DNA from: Verrucomicrobiaceae bacterium
Lineage (GTDB): Bacteria > Verrucomicrobiota > Verrucomicrobiia > Verrucomicrobiales > DEV007
Direction of reading: 5' to 3'
Length of the DNA: 46,469 bases
NCBI GenBank assembly: GCA_024229495.1
Contig: JAAESJ010000089.1
Coordinates: 1 to 46,469, forward strand
A model generated the notes under the pieces. That model worked only from the letters and a program-made list of their open reading frames with translations. It had not been told where the DNA came from and searched no databases. The translations under genes were made by a program, and so were the position numbers. Positions 17,611-24,830 of this stretch are shown piece after piece (the first letter of the stretch is position 1; each line of letters begins with the position of its first letter).

Positions 17611-18333
17611 CTAGGCTAAGGAATCCTCCCGACGACCGGCCAGGCGAAACGGCAGGGCTAGAATCGCGAAGAAGACCAGCGCCAGCACGGCCATCACCCC
17701 GATGTAGGCCGGCCATGGGCCGATAAAGTCCATCAGGGAAGCCTCCGCCTTCTCACGCAAAAATCCGTAGTTTGAGCCGATGCCCAGGTTGACTGCACCC
17801 GCGACGACCATGTAGCCCAGTCCCCAGCGCCAGGCACGGAGCACCGCCCCCCTGGCGGGGCGCCAGCCCAAGCCGATGGGCAGGTAGAGGGCGGCAATCA
17901 CCACCCCGGAGTGCAACTGGAAAAAGGTAAAAAAAGCAGGGCTTGGATAATCAAAGCAGTTGGAAGGTGTCAGCAGTGCCTGGAAGGTTCCCGCCAATCC
18001 CCAGAAATAGGTCAACTCGGCAGCCAGCCGGTGGCGGAAAACCAGCGCGAAAAATCCTGTGATCGCAGCCATGTCACATAGGTGTAGGGGAAACATCATG
18101 TCACGCGTGATCTCTATGTCTGCCCAGAAACGCGCCAGGATTTTTGCCGGGTAAGAGGAAATCAGCAGCATTGCCAACAGAACCTGCAGCCACCCGACAA
18201 AGCGTGCCCTGGGATAGAACCGGGCGGTAAGGATCAGCAATACCGCAAGCAGAAAGGTCACCCCCAGAGCTGCAAGGTGCGCGCTGCCGAAAGGCGGCAG
18301 AAGCGGCGGATTCCCGGTAGCAATAATGGTCAC
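17611..18333 (-). CDS. YwaF/TIGR02206-like integral membrane protein
   Basis: A 240-aa protein with about six or seven membrane segments. Recognisable blocks are MMFPLHLCDMAAI, ELTYFWGLAGTFQALLTP, FFQLHSGVVIAALYLP, and NYGFLREKAEASLMDFIGPWPAYI, all of which I recall from the TIGR02206/YwaF family of integral membrane proteins of unknown function. The start is a GTG at 18333. The gene follows the TPR-peroxiredoxin gene by 24 bp on the same strand, so the two probably share a transcript, though no functional link is known. It converges with the amidohydrolase gene. Confidence 0.85.
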   Translation of the reverse strand: MTIIATGNPPLLPPFGSAHLAALGVTFLLAVLLILTARFYPRARFVGWLQVLLAMLLISSYPAKILARFWADIEITRDMMFPLHLCDMAAITGFFALVFRHRLAAELTYFWGLAGTFQALLTPSNCFDYPSPAFFTFFQLHSGVVIAALYLPIGLGWRPARGAVLRAWRWGLGYMVVAGAVNLGIGSNYGFLREKAEASLMDFIGPWPAYIGVMAVLALVFFAILALPFRLAGRREDSLA

Positions 18334-18357
18334 GTGTCCAGGAGCAACGATCCGGGC

Positions 18358-20691
18358 TTACATCCCCAGGAGCCGCTTGGCTTCCTTGAGAAGAAAATCA
18401 GGCTTCATGAAGGGCTCAGGCCCAACATCCATCCAGCGCAGCTTGCCCTTCGTATCAATCAGGAAAGTGCCGTGCAACGGCAGGCCTTCAAAGTCATCGT
18501 AACTGCGGTAAGTCTTGAAGGCATTGGCAGAAAGATCTGAATACAACGGGAAAGGAAAATGCTTCTCCTCCCCGGCACAGAGCTCATGCGCCTTGGCAAG
18601 CTCAACGAGAGGCTCGGGGCCGATTGCCGCCAGGCTGATTCCTGCAGACTTGAACTCACCGGCCATCGGGGCAAAGGCATTGAGCTGTTCAACACAATGC
18701 TCGCAATTGTGACCCAAGTAAAAAATCAGGATGACCGGTTTCCTGGCAAAGGAAGACAGGGAGACTTTCGCACCGTCCTCGGCAATCAGCTCAAAACCAG
18801 GAGCCATCGGCGACTCATAGGCGAGGGGACCAAGGTGCGTGAGATCCTCAGGCTTTCCCGCGCCGAAGTCATCCCCGCGCCAGGGCTTTTCACTGCGCCA
18901 TTCCTCAGCCTTGCCCAGTCTCTTGGCCACGGCGGCGATACGACTGAAAGGCGTGGCATCAAGCTGGATGTGGCTTGAAATCTCCTCCAGCTTTGCAAAG
19001 GCACCTGCCGCCTCATCCTTCTTGCCGGATTGCTCCAGGACATGCACCTGCACGGCGAGGGGAACGGTGCGCTTCTGGTTTTCCTTCACCGACTCAGCGG
19101 CAAGCTCCGCAGCTCTGGCTGCCTCACCATATTCCAGGTGCAGTAGGGACAGGATGCTCTTGGAGCGCTTGATCTTTTTGGCTTTGTCAGCATCCAGCTT
19201 GCCGCCATCAAGTAATTCCAGATAAACGGCGATCTCCTCCTTGAGGGGACGCAATTGCTTGATGTCTCCATCCACTGCCTTGACGGCATCCTTGACCATC
19301 TTGTCCGTGTCTTTCTTGTTTTTCTTTTCTTTCTTGGCTTTCTCTTTTGCTTCCTCCGACTGCTTTTTCTTCTTTTCCTCAGCTTTTGCAAACCGGGGAG
19401 AAATCTCATCACGCAACGCAACCAGACCGTCCTTTGATTTCAGGCCGAAATGCGCACGCGCCATGGCCTTGAAACGCACCACCTGCTGGGAGAGTTGATC
19501 GGTCGGCTCGAGGTAATGGGTCTCGGCAAGCTCGAGTGACTCCTGCCAGCACTCAAAGCGCTCGAGGGTCTCCACCAGGCGCCTCCGGCCATAGGACGCG
19601 GATGAATTGCCTTTCTTGTAATGGTTGAGCTTGGGGTGCTGCGGATTGTTGATCATTCCCTTGGCCATTGCAATCGCATCGGCAGCACGACCGACGTGGT
19701 TCCAGTTGCGCACCAGCCACTCATTATTGTGCGCATAATTGTGAATGGTGTCAGGCAGCACTTGGTATTCAGCCTGCCGCTTGTGATCAACCCGCGCGGA
19801 GGCCTCCTGGTGGTAAGAGGACTCGGGATAACGTTTCAACTTGTCATAGATGTGCCCGGGCATGTGCCACATGTGGGCAATCGCCGGTGCCGTTGAATGC
19901 AGCACCCCGGCGGAGCCCAGGGCGCGCCGTGGCTTCTTTCCGTCCCACAGGTGAATGCGGTAATGATGCGAGGGGTGCTTCGGGTTGGCGGCAAAGACCT
20001 GGTCAAGCAGGGCATCCACAGACTGCCGGCTGCCAATCGGGATTCCCTGACGACTGAACTCCCAAAGGCGCACCACAAGGAAAGCCTTGGCCTCGATGTC
20101 ATCAGGATGCTCGTGAATGATGTTCTCCAGGGCCTCGATGAGCTTCTGCTTGCGCGCCTTGGCGTCCTTTGGCTCATCGGCATGAAACGCTGACTGGGCC
20201 TCGATGTAGAGGCGCTCGCGCGGGCTCACCTTGTCCTTAAGCTCCATCGCCTTCTTGATAAATCCCTTGGCCCGGCTGGCGTTGCCGTTATTGGCGATCG
20301 CCATCCCCCAGTAAGCCATCGCACAATCCGGATCCTGTGCGGCAATCTCTCGGAACGTCCGCTCAGCCTCATAAGACCAGAAGCCGTGCAACTGACCAAC
20401 CCCCTGGTTGAAGAATTGCTGACCCTCGGCCCATGCAACCGTGATCGGAAAATGCACATTGCCGGTTTCTGCAATTTTCACGGCGCTCTGCCTGGGACCT
20501 TCATTAAAAGCCTCTCCGGCATGGGAGTGTCCGGGTGCCGGCTTTTCCTCGGCCTTTTCCTCGGCCTTTTCCTCGGCCTTTTCCTCGGCCTTTTCCTCGG
20601 CCTTTTCCTCGGCCTTTTCCTCAGCCTTTTCCTCAGCCACCGCCAGCCCGCCGGCAGCAATCATCGCAATCCAAAACAAAAGATATTTCAT
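18358..20691 (-). CDS. Exported TPR protein with C-terminal peroxiredoxin-like domain
   Basis: A 777-aa secreted or periplasmic protein. A signal peptide (1-18) is followed by eight AEEK units (about 19-50) and a His-containing linker. A long alpha-helical region of TPR-like repeats (about 75-430; for example DPDCAMAYWGMAIANNGN and AMARAHFG) follows, then a strongly charged Lys/Glu stretch near 450-480 (KKKKQSEEAKEKAKK). The C-terminal 150 residues form an AhpC/TSA thioredoxin-fold domain with C663-E-H-C666 in YLGHNCEHCVEQL, then GTFLIDTKGKLRW. I recall similar TPR-redoxin fusions in PVC genomes; the role is unknown, perhaps disulfide or peroxide chemistry. The frame extends upstream to 20778, but the ATG at 20691 is the one with the signal peptide. 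Confidence 0.85.
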   Translation of the reverse strand: MKYLLFWIAMIAAGGLAVAEEKAEEKAEEKAEEKAEEKAEEKAEEKAEEKPAPGHSHAGEAFNEGPRQSAVKIAETGNVHFPITVAWAEGQQFFNQGVGQLHGFWSYEAERTFREIAAQDPDCAMAYWGMAIANNGNASRAKGFIKKAMELKDKVSPRERLYIEAQSAFHADEPKDAKARKQKLIEALENIIHEHPDDIEAKAFLVVRLWEFSRQGIPIGSRQSVDALLDQVFAANPKHPSHHYRIHLWDGKKPRRALGSAGVLHSTAPAIAHMWHMPGHIYDKLKRYPESSYHQEASARVDHKRQAEYQVLPDTIHNYAHNNEWLVRNWNHVGRAADAIAMAKGMINNPQHPKLNHYKKGNSSASYGRRRLVETLERFECWQESLELAETHYLEPTDQLSQQVVRFKAMARAHFGLKSKDGLVALRDEISPRFAKAEEKKKKQSEEAKEKAKKEKKNKKDTDKMVKDAVKAVDGDIKQLRPLKEEIAVYLELLDGGKLDADKAKKIKRSKSILSLLHLEYGEAARAAELAAESVKENQKRTVPLAVQVHVLEQSGKKDEAAGAFAKLEEISSHIQLDATPFSRIAAVAKRLGKAEEWRSEKPWRGDDFGAGKPEDLTHLGPLAYESPMAPGFELIAEDGAKVSLSSFARKPVILIFYLGHNCEHCVEQLNAFAPMAGEFKSAGISLAAIGPEPLVELAKAHELCAGEEKHFPFPLYSDLSANAFKTYRSYDDFEGLPLHGTFLIDTKGKLRWMDVGPEPFMKPDFLLKEAKRLLGM
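20543..20638 (-). repeat. 12-bp tandem repeat, 8 copies (AEEK)
   Basis: Eight consecutive 12-bp units (plus strand TTTTCCTCGGCC) occupy 20543-20638. Six are identical and two (20615-20638) differ by one base. They encode (AEEK)8 just after the signal peptide of the TPR protein. The near-identity implies recent expansion or contraction by slippage. Length is likely to vary between strains. Confidence 0.95.
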
Positions 20692-20729
20692 AACCAAAAG
20701 AAGATTCAGCCACAGTGTGTGATCATACC

Positions 20730-20748
20730 GGGTGCAAAGCAAGCACCC
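20730..20748. promoter_or_regulatory. Inverted repeat upstream of the TPR gene
   Basis: GGGTGC and GCACCC arms (6 bp) with a 7-nt loop lie 39 bp upstream of the TPR gene ATG, next to a TATGAT -10-like box (minus strand, about 20722-20727). It could be an operator covering the -35 region, or the end of a transcript arriving from cysN. Weak. Confidence 0.35.
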
Positions 20749-20869
20749 TGTCGCCCATATTCCATGCCACCGGCACAATGATGTGGCATCGATCCATCAG
20801 TAACCGGTCAACGACCCGGGAGCCACCACCATCCAACGCCCCGGCAAACCGGGAAGATTCTCGCCCGAT

Positions 20870-22165
20870 TCAGATGATCATGCCGGCAGCCACGGTTTCA
20901 TTGGTCTGCTCATCAATCAAAACGAAACTGCCGGTGATCCGGTTATCCTTATAGCTGTCGTAATAGAGTGGAGACGATGTGCGCAGTTGCACGCAACCGA
21001 TCTCGTTCAGGCCAAACTCCTGATCATCCTCGATCTTGTGCAGGGTATTGATATTGATCTTATAACTGAGCTCCCTGACAATCGCCTTCACCTCCTTGGT
21101 TGTGTGACGAAGCGCATATTTACCGCCCACGCGCATCTTTTGATCGCCAAACCAGCATACCATCGCCCCAATATCCTGACCCTGCTCGGGAGGATTATTG
21201 GGCTTCACGATCATGTCTCCGCGACTGATGTCTATCTCATCCTCCAGCAGAATACTGCATGATTGAGGCGCAAAAGCCTCATTGAGTTGACCATCGGCGG
21301 CATGGATTGCCTTGATCCGCGAGGAAAACCCCGAAGGCTGCACCTGCACCTCGTCGCCGGGCTTGAAAACTCCGCCCGCCACACGGCCCGCGTAGCCGCG
21401 AAAATCATGATATTCATCAGAGTGCGGACGAATCACCCACTGAACGGGAAAGCGAGCCTGAACGTGATTGTGATCAGTCCCTATATAAACGCTCTCAAGG
21501 TGATAAAGCAGGGTGGGACCGGCATACCAGTCCATGTTTGCGGATTTCTCCACGACATTATCTCCGTGCAGGGCACTGATTGGCAAAAACGACACATCAA
21601 CAAGGTTATTGAGCCTTGAGGAAAATTCCTGGAACCTCGCAACAATTCTCTCGTAGACCTCTTCGCTGTAGTCGACCAGGTCCATCTTGTTGACGGCGAC
21701 CACCACATGCTGGATGCGCAGAAGATTGGCAATGAAAGAGTGCCGGCAGGTCTGCTCAATCACCCCCTTGCGCGCATCGACGAGGATGATCGCGAGGTTC
21801 GCGGTGGAAGCCCCGGTGACCATATTGCGGGTATATTGAATATGACCTGGGGTGTCAGCGATGATGAACTTGCGCTTGGGAGTGGCGAAGTAACGGTAAG
21901 CCACATCAATGGTAATGCCCTGTTCACGCTCAGCCTTCAGACCATCGGTTAAAAGAGCAAGGTTCACGTTATCATCCCCACGACTCTTTGAGGATGTCTC
22001 TATCGCCTCCAGCTGGTCCTCAAAAATATTCTTGGAGTCGTAGAGCAATCGACCAATCAGTGTCGATTTACCGTCATCAACGGATCCGGCGGTCGTGAAG
22101 CGCAGAAGGTCCACCGCGGACAATTCCCCGTTCTCCGGCAAGGTGCTAAGTTCGTTATCGGGCAT
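20870..22165 (-). CDS. cysN: Sulfate adenylyltransferase subunit 1 (GTPase)
   Basis: CysN is the GTPase partner of CysD. GTP hydrolysis drives formation of adenosine 5'-phosphosulfate from ATP and sulfate. G-motifs of the translation-factor GTPase fold are complete: FTTAGSVDDGKSTLIGRLLY (P-loop GSVDDGKS), the switch region around ERE-QGITIDVAYRYF, DTPGHIQYTRNM (G3), and VNKMDL (G4), followed by two beta-barrel domains. The start is the ATG at 22165; the frame also has a TTG codon just before it. There are about 431 residues, with no APS-kinase (CysC) domain fused to the C terminus. It is last in the cysH-cysD-cysN unit, 13 bp after cysD. Confidence 0.97.
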   Translation of the reverse strand: MPDNELSTLPENGELSAVDLLRFTTAGSVDDGKSTLIGRLLYDSKNIFEDQLEAIETSSKSRGDDNVNLALLTDGLKAEREQGITIDVAYRYFATPKRKFIIADTPGHIQYTRNMVTGASTANLAIILVDARKGVIEQTCRHSFIANLLRIQHVVVAVNKMDLVDYSEEVYERIVARFQEFSSRLNNLVDVSFLPISALHGDNVVEKSANMDWYAGPTLLYHLESVYIGTDHNHVQARFPVQWVIRPHSDEYHDFRGYAGRVAGGVFKPGDEVQVQPSGFSSRIKAIHAADGQLNEAFAPQSCSILLEDEIDISRGDMIVKPNNPPEQGQDIGAMVCWFGDQKMRVGGKYALRHTTKEVKAIVRELSYKININTLHKIEDDQEFGLNEIGCVQLRTSSPLYYDSYKDNRITGSFVLIDEQTNETVAAGMII

Positions 22166-22178
22166 CAATCAAAGCTTC

Positions 22179-23084
22179 TTAAAAATAACCTTCCTTCTTC
22201 CGGTCCTCCATCGCTGTCTCCGAGCGCTTGTCATCAGCGCGTGTGCCACGCTCAGTCTGCCTGGCTGCAGCAACCTCCGCTATGATATGATCCAGGTCGG
22301 CGGCTGAGGATTCCACAGCGCCGGTACAGGTTGCATCCCCGATTGTGCGAAACCTTACGCGCTTCTTCTCCACCCTCTCGCCATCGCGCACAGTAATGAA
22401 ATCCGTCACCGCAAGCAGTGATCCGGCCCGCTCAAAGACCTCACGCTCATGGGAGAAATATAACCCGGGAATCTCAATACCTTCATGCCTGATATATTCC
22501 CAAACATCCATTTCAGTCCAATTGGAAAGCGGAAAAACCCGGAAATGTTCACCATGATGCTTGCGACCATTGAAGATATTCCATAGTTCCGGCCGCTGGT
22601 TCTTCGGGTTCCACTGCCCGAACTCATCCCTGTGGCTGAAAAACCGCTCCTTGGCACGAGCCTTCTCCTCATCGCGCCGGCCACCACCAAGGGCAGCATC
22701 ATAATTGCCAGCCTCAAGGGCATCGAGCAAGGTGACCGTCTGCAAAGCATTACGGCTTGCATCTGCCCCCTTCTCCTCGGTTACCCGCCCCGAATTGATC
22801 GAGTCCTGAACCAGTGCCACCTCCAGCCTCGCGCCAATCCTCTCCACAAACTCGTCCCTAAATTGGATGGTTTCCGGGAAGTTGTGCCCGGTATCCACAT
22901 GAAGTAAGGGAAAAGGAAGCCTCGCAGGATGGAAAGCCTTATAGGCAAGGTGCGCCATTACAATGGAATCCTTTCCCCCGGAGAAAAGCAACACGGGTTT
23001 ATCAAACTGGGCAGCAGTCTCTCGTAAAATAAAGATCGCTTCGCTCTCGAGCTGTTGAATATGGCTGAGCCGATATGAATGCAT
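22179..23084 (-). CDS. cysD: Sulfate adenylyltransferase subunit 2
   Basis: CysD is the PP-loop ATP pyrophosphatase-type catalytic subunit making APS. The PP-loop motif FSGGKDSIVMAHLA lies near residue 35, followed by the LLHVDTGHNFPETIQFRD block and the downstream GGGRRDEEKARAKER block typical of CysD. Length (301 aa) is standard. It starts at the ATG at 23084 (MHSYRLSHIQQLESEAI) with no Shine-Dalgarno. It is the middle gene of cysH-cysD-cysN, 88 bp after cysH. Its C-terminal end includes a charged RTEKSEGTRADDKRSETAMEDR-like stretch, also usual for the family. Confidence 0.97.
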   Translation of the reverse strand: MHSYRLSHIQQLESEAIFILRETAAQFDKPVLLFSGGKDSIVMAHLAYKAFHPARLPFPLLHVDTGHNFPETIQFRDEFVERIGARLEVALVQDSINSGRVTEEKGADASRNALQTVTLLDALEAGNYDAALGGGRRDEEKARAKERFFSHRDEFGQWNPKNQRPELWNIFNGRKHHGEHFRVFPLSNWTEMDVWEYIRHEGIEIPGLYFSHEREVFERAGSLLAVTDFITVRDGERVEKKRVRFRTIGDATCTGAVESSAADLDHIIAEVAAARQTERGTRADDKRSETAMEDRKKEGYF

Positions 23085-23172
23085 CTTTTGGGTTACCTGA
23101 ATGTTGATATGGGGATGAAGCTTGTGAGGAATGCCTTAGTAGAAGCTGAATATATGATATTAATGCGGATGT

Positions 23173-23910
23173 TTAAATGCCCTGTCCAAGGAAAGTATGG
23201 ATACCGCACTCTGTCTTCTCGAATCCTTCCCACCGCCCGGCGCGTTCATCTTGCCCCTCGCCCACCGGCTTGGTACAAGGCCAACATCCTATCGAGCGAT
23301 ATCCCCTATCATGAAGCTCGTTATAGGGGATTTGCTCTTCCTGAAGGTATTGCCAGACATCCTCACGTGACCAGTTGACCATCGGGTTGAGCTTGAGGAT
23401 GTAGTTTCCCCGCAATTTGTCGAACTGGTAAAGTTCAAGAATCCCGGTATTCTTTCGCTCCTCGGACTGGCCACGGCGTATCCCGGTAATCCAAACATCC
23501 AGCGTGGCCAATTTTGATTGCAATGGCAGCACCTTGCGCATCTGACAACAGGTCTCCGGCCGAGTTTTCCAAAGTTCCTTCCCCATGGTATCTGCCTGCT
23601 CCTCGATGGTTTGCTCTGGCCTTATTGATTCAATATCAACCTCCCATAAATTCTCCAACCGTTGCTTGAGAGCTAGTGTCTCAGGAAACAACAGGCCGGT
23701 TTCTATGGTGAAAATCGGAAAATCCAGGTTGGCCTTCCTCGCATGATCAATAATAACGAGGCCTGATCCCTGAAAACTGGTACCAATCGCTGCCCCCTTG
23801 CCAAACGTGTCCCAGCACCACGACAATACATCCTCAAGTGATTTATTATCAAGACTATCCGATAAATCCCGCACATCAAGTTGCGGCTTGCTATCAAGGG
23901 TAAACGCCAT
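23173..23910 (-). CDS. cysH: Phosphoadenylyl/adenylyl-sulfate reductase, APS-reductase type
   Basis: A thioredoxin-dependent sulfonucleotide reductase (245 aa) producing sulfite in assimilatory sulfate reduction. The ETGLLFPET block and the C-terminal catalytic KTECGIH (C235) are family marks. The four cysteines of a [4Fe-4S] cluster are present, CC at 121-122 (TCCQMRKVLPL) and C209-x-x-C212 (SIGCWPCT), as in the APS reductases of plants and many bacteria and unlike the cluster-free PAPS reductase of E. coli. APS is therefore the likely substrate, in keeping with no cysC in this cluster. Longer starts exist upstream (ATG 23928, GTG 23994); the ATG at 23910 is a conservative choice. It heads the cysH-cysD-cysN unit. 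Confidence 0.93.
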   Translation of the reverse strand: MAFTLDSKPQLDVRDLSDSLDNKSLEDVLSWCWDTFGKGAAIGTSFQGSGLVIIDHARKANLDFPIFTIETGLLFPETLALKQRLENLWEVDIESIRPEQTIEEQADTMGKELWKTRPETCCQMRKVLPLQSKLATLDVWITGIRRGQSEERKNTGILELYQFDKLRGNYILKLNPMVNWSREDVWQYLQEEQIPYNELHDRGYRSIGCWPCTKPVGEGQDERAGRWEGFEKTECGIHTFLGQGI

Positions 23911-23965
23911 TTTATCCGTCCGGAGCATGAGAATATACACCCCATTCCCTATAGGTAAAGTAGAG

Positions 23966-23971
23966 ATTATA
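23966..23971 (-). promoter_or_regulatory. -10 box upstream of cysH
   Basis: TATAAT on the minus strand stands about 38-56 nt before the candidate cysH starts. The -35 region at 17 bp reads GTGGTT, a poor match, so an activator may be needed. A 7-bp hairpin (CGCCTTC...GAAGGCG, loop AGACA, 23999-24017) lies 27 bp further upstream. Confidence 0.45.
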
Positions 23972-24118
23972 CTTGGGATCTCAAAGAAAACCACAGCGCG
24001 CCTTCAGACAGAAGGCGATTAGCGCGGATCTATCACTAATCAAACCGGGGAAATCCTCCAAAAAGACCAATGAAACGGGATCATTCAGATCAAGAACTTC
24101 ACTTGGATGTTCAACCGC

Positions 24119-24147
24119 TTTACTTTTACTGATCGCCGACCTATACT
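24119..24147 (+). promoter_or_regulatory. Promoter of secG
   Basis: TTTACT (24119-24124) and TATACT (24142-24147) are spaced by 17 bp. The secG ATG at 24157 is only 10 nt beyond the -10, so the leader would be zero to a few nucleotides. No Shine-Dalgarno is present in the GC-rich CCGCGCCCC before the ATG. Confidence 0.5.
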
Positions 24148-24156
24148 CCGCGCCCC

Positions 24157-24792
24157 ATGATTGGATTTTTCATCGGATTTCTTACAGTTGTTCTGGCGCT
24201 TGTCTGCCTGCTGATGGTTTTCATCGTGCTAATGCAGAAACCCAAGCAGGAAGGGCTTGGTGCGGCTTTTGGTGGTGGTGTTACCGACTCAATGTGGGGT
24301 GCCGACGCCACAAACATCCTCCAGAAGATCACTGTTTGGCTGGCGGTAATGTTCTTTGCCATCACCATGGTTCTGGCCGTGCTGGTTGGGGTGAAACAGA
24401 AGGACAAAATCAATAAGGAACAACTTACCTCAATACCGGAAAAGCCAGCCGTTGAAGGGAACAGCACCAACGCAGGACTACCTGCAGCGTCCAATACGCC
24501 TCCTCCAGTAAACACCATCACCACAGATCCAATACAGATCCCCCCCGCTCCAAAGCCGGAAGGTGCAGCGCCTGAACCAGAGGCTGAGGCTCCAAAGCCG
24601 GAAGGTGCAGCGCCTGAACCAGAGGCTGAGGCTCCAAAGCCGGAAGGTGCAGCGCCTGAACCAGAGGCTGAAGCTCCAAAGCCGGAAGGTGCAGCGCCTG
24701 AACCAGAGGCTGAAGCTCAATCTCCAGAAGCCGGAAAAGATCCTGCCACTAAAGAGGGAGATGCCTCTGCCCCGGCAGAACCTACCCCCTGA
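24157..24792 (+). CDS. secG: SecG translocase subunit with long repetitive C-terminal tail
   Basis: SecG is the small SecYEG subunit with two membrane helices. The N-terminal 84 residues match it: TM1 (about 2-26), the conserved loop LMQKPKQEGLGAAFGGG, and TM2 (about 60-79). Most SecG proteins are about 75-110 residues long, but this is 211. The extra 125 residues are Pro/Glu/Ala-rich with four exact-type 14-residue units (APKPEGAAPEPEAE, residues 131-186). In E. coli-type topology the C terminus is periplasmic, so the tail would extend there like a TonB-type linker. The tail starts after VKQKDKINKEQL. The gene is divergent from cysH and 38 bp upstream of the LPS fusion gene. Confidence 0.93.
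   Translation: MIGFFIGFLTVVLALVCLLMVFIVLMQKPKQEGLGAAFGGGVTDSMWGADATNILQKITVWLAVMFFAITMVLAVLVGVKQKDKINKEQLTSIPEKPAVEGNSTNAGLPAASNTPPPVNTITTDPIQIPPAPKPEGAAPEPEAEAPKPEGAAPEPEAEAPKPEGAAPEPEAEAPKPEGAAPEPEAEAQSPEAGKDPATKEGDASAPAEPTP
24547..24714 (+). repeat. 42-bp tandem repeat, 4 copies in secG
   Basis: Four near-identical 42-bp units (24547-24588, 24589-24630, 24631-24672, 24673-24714) encode 14 residues each. Differences are limited to a G/A change at the unit end (GCTGAG versus GCTGAA). A fifth degenerate start (GCTCAATCT) follows. The near-identity at DNA level points to recent duplication rather than ancient conservation. Confidence 0.95.
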
Positions 24793-24830
24793 ATTTTTAA
24801 GGAGCGGTCATTCTCCCGCCCGCTCATCAA

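Noticed and set aside
20441-20722. Plus-strand frame across the AEEK repeat
   Set aside because: It is the reverse-strand reading of a 12-bp repeat (FSSA series) inside the TPR gene; a repeat artefact.
24547-24714. CRISPR-like direct repeats
   Set aside because: The repeats are contiguous, in frame and coding, with no spacers.
24478-24720. Minus-strand frame across the secG repeat
   Set aside because: Complementary reading of the 42-bp repeat in secG (FRRCTFRLW series).
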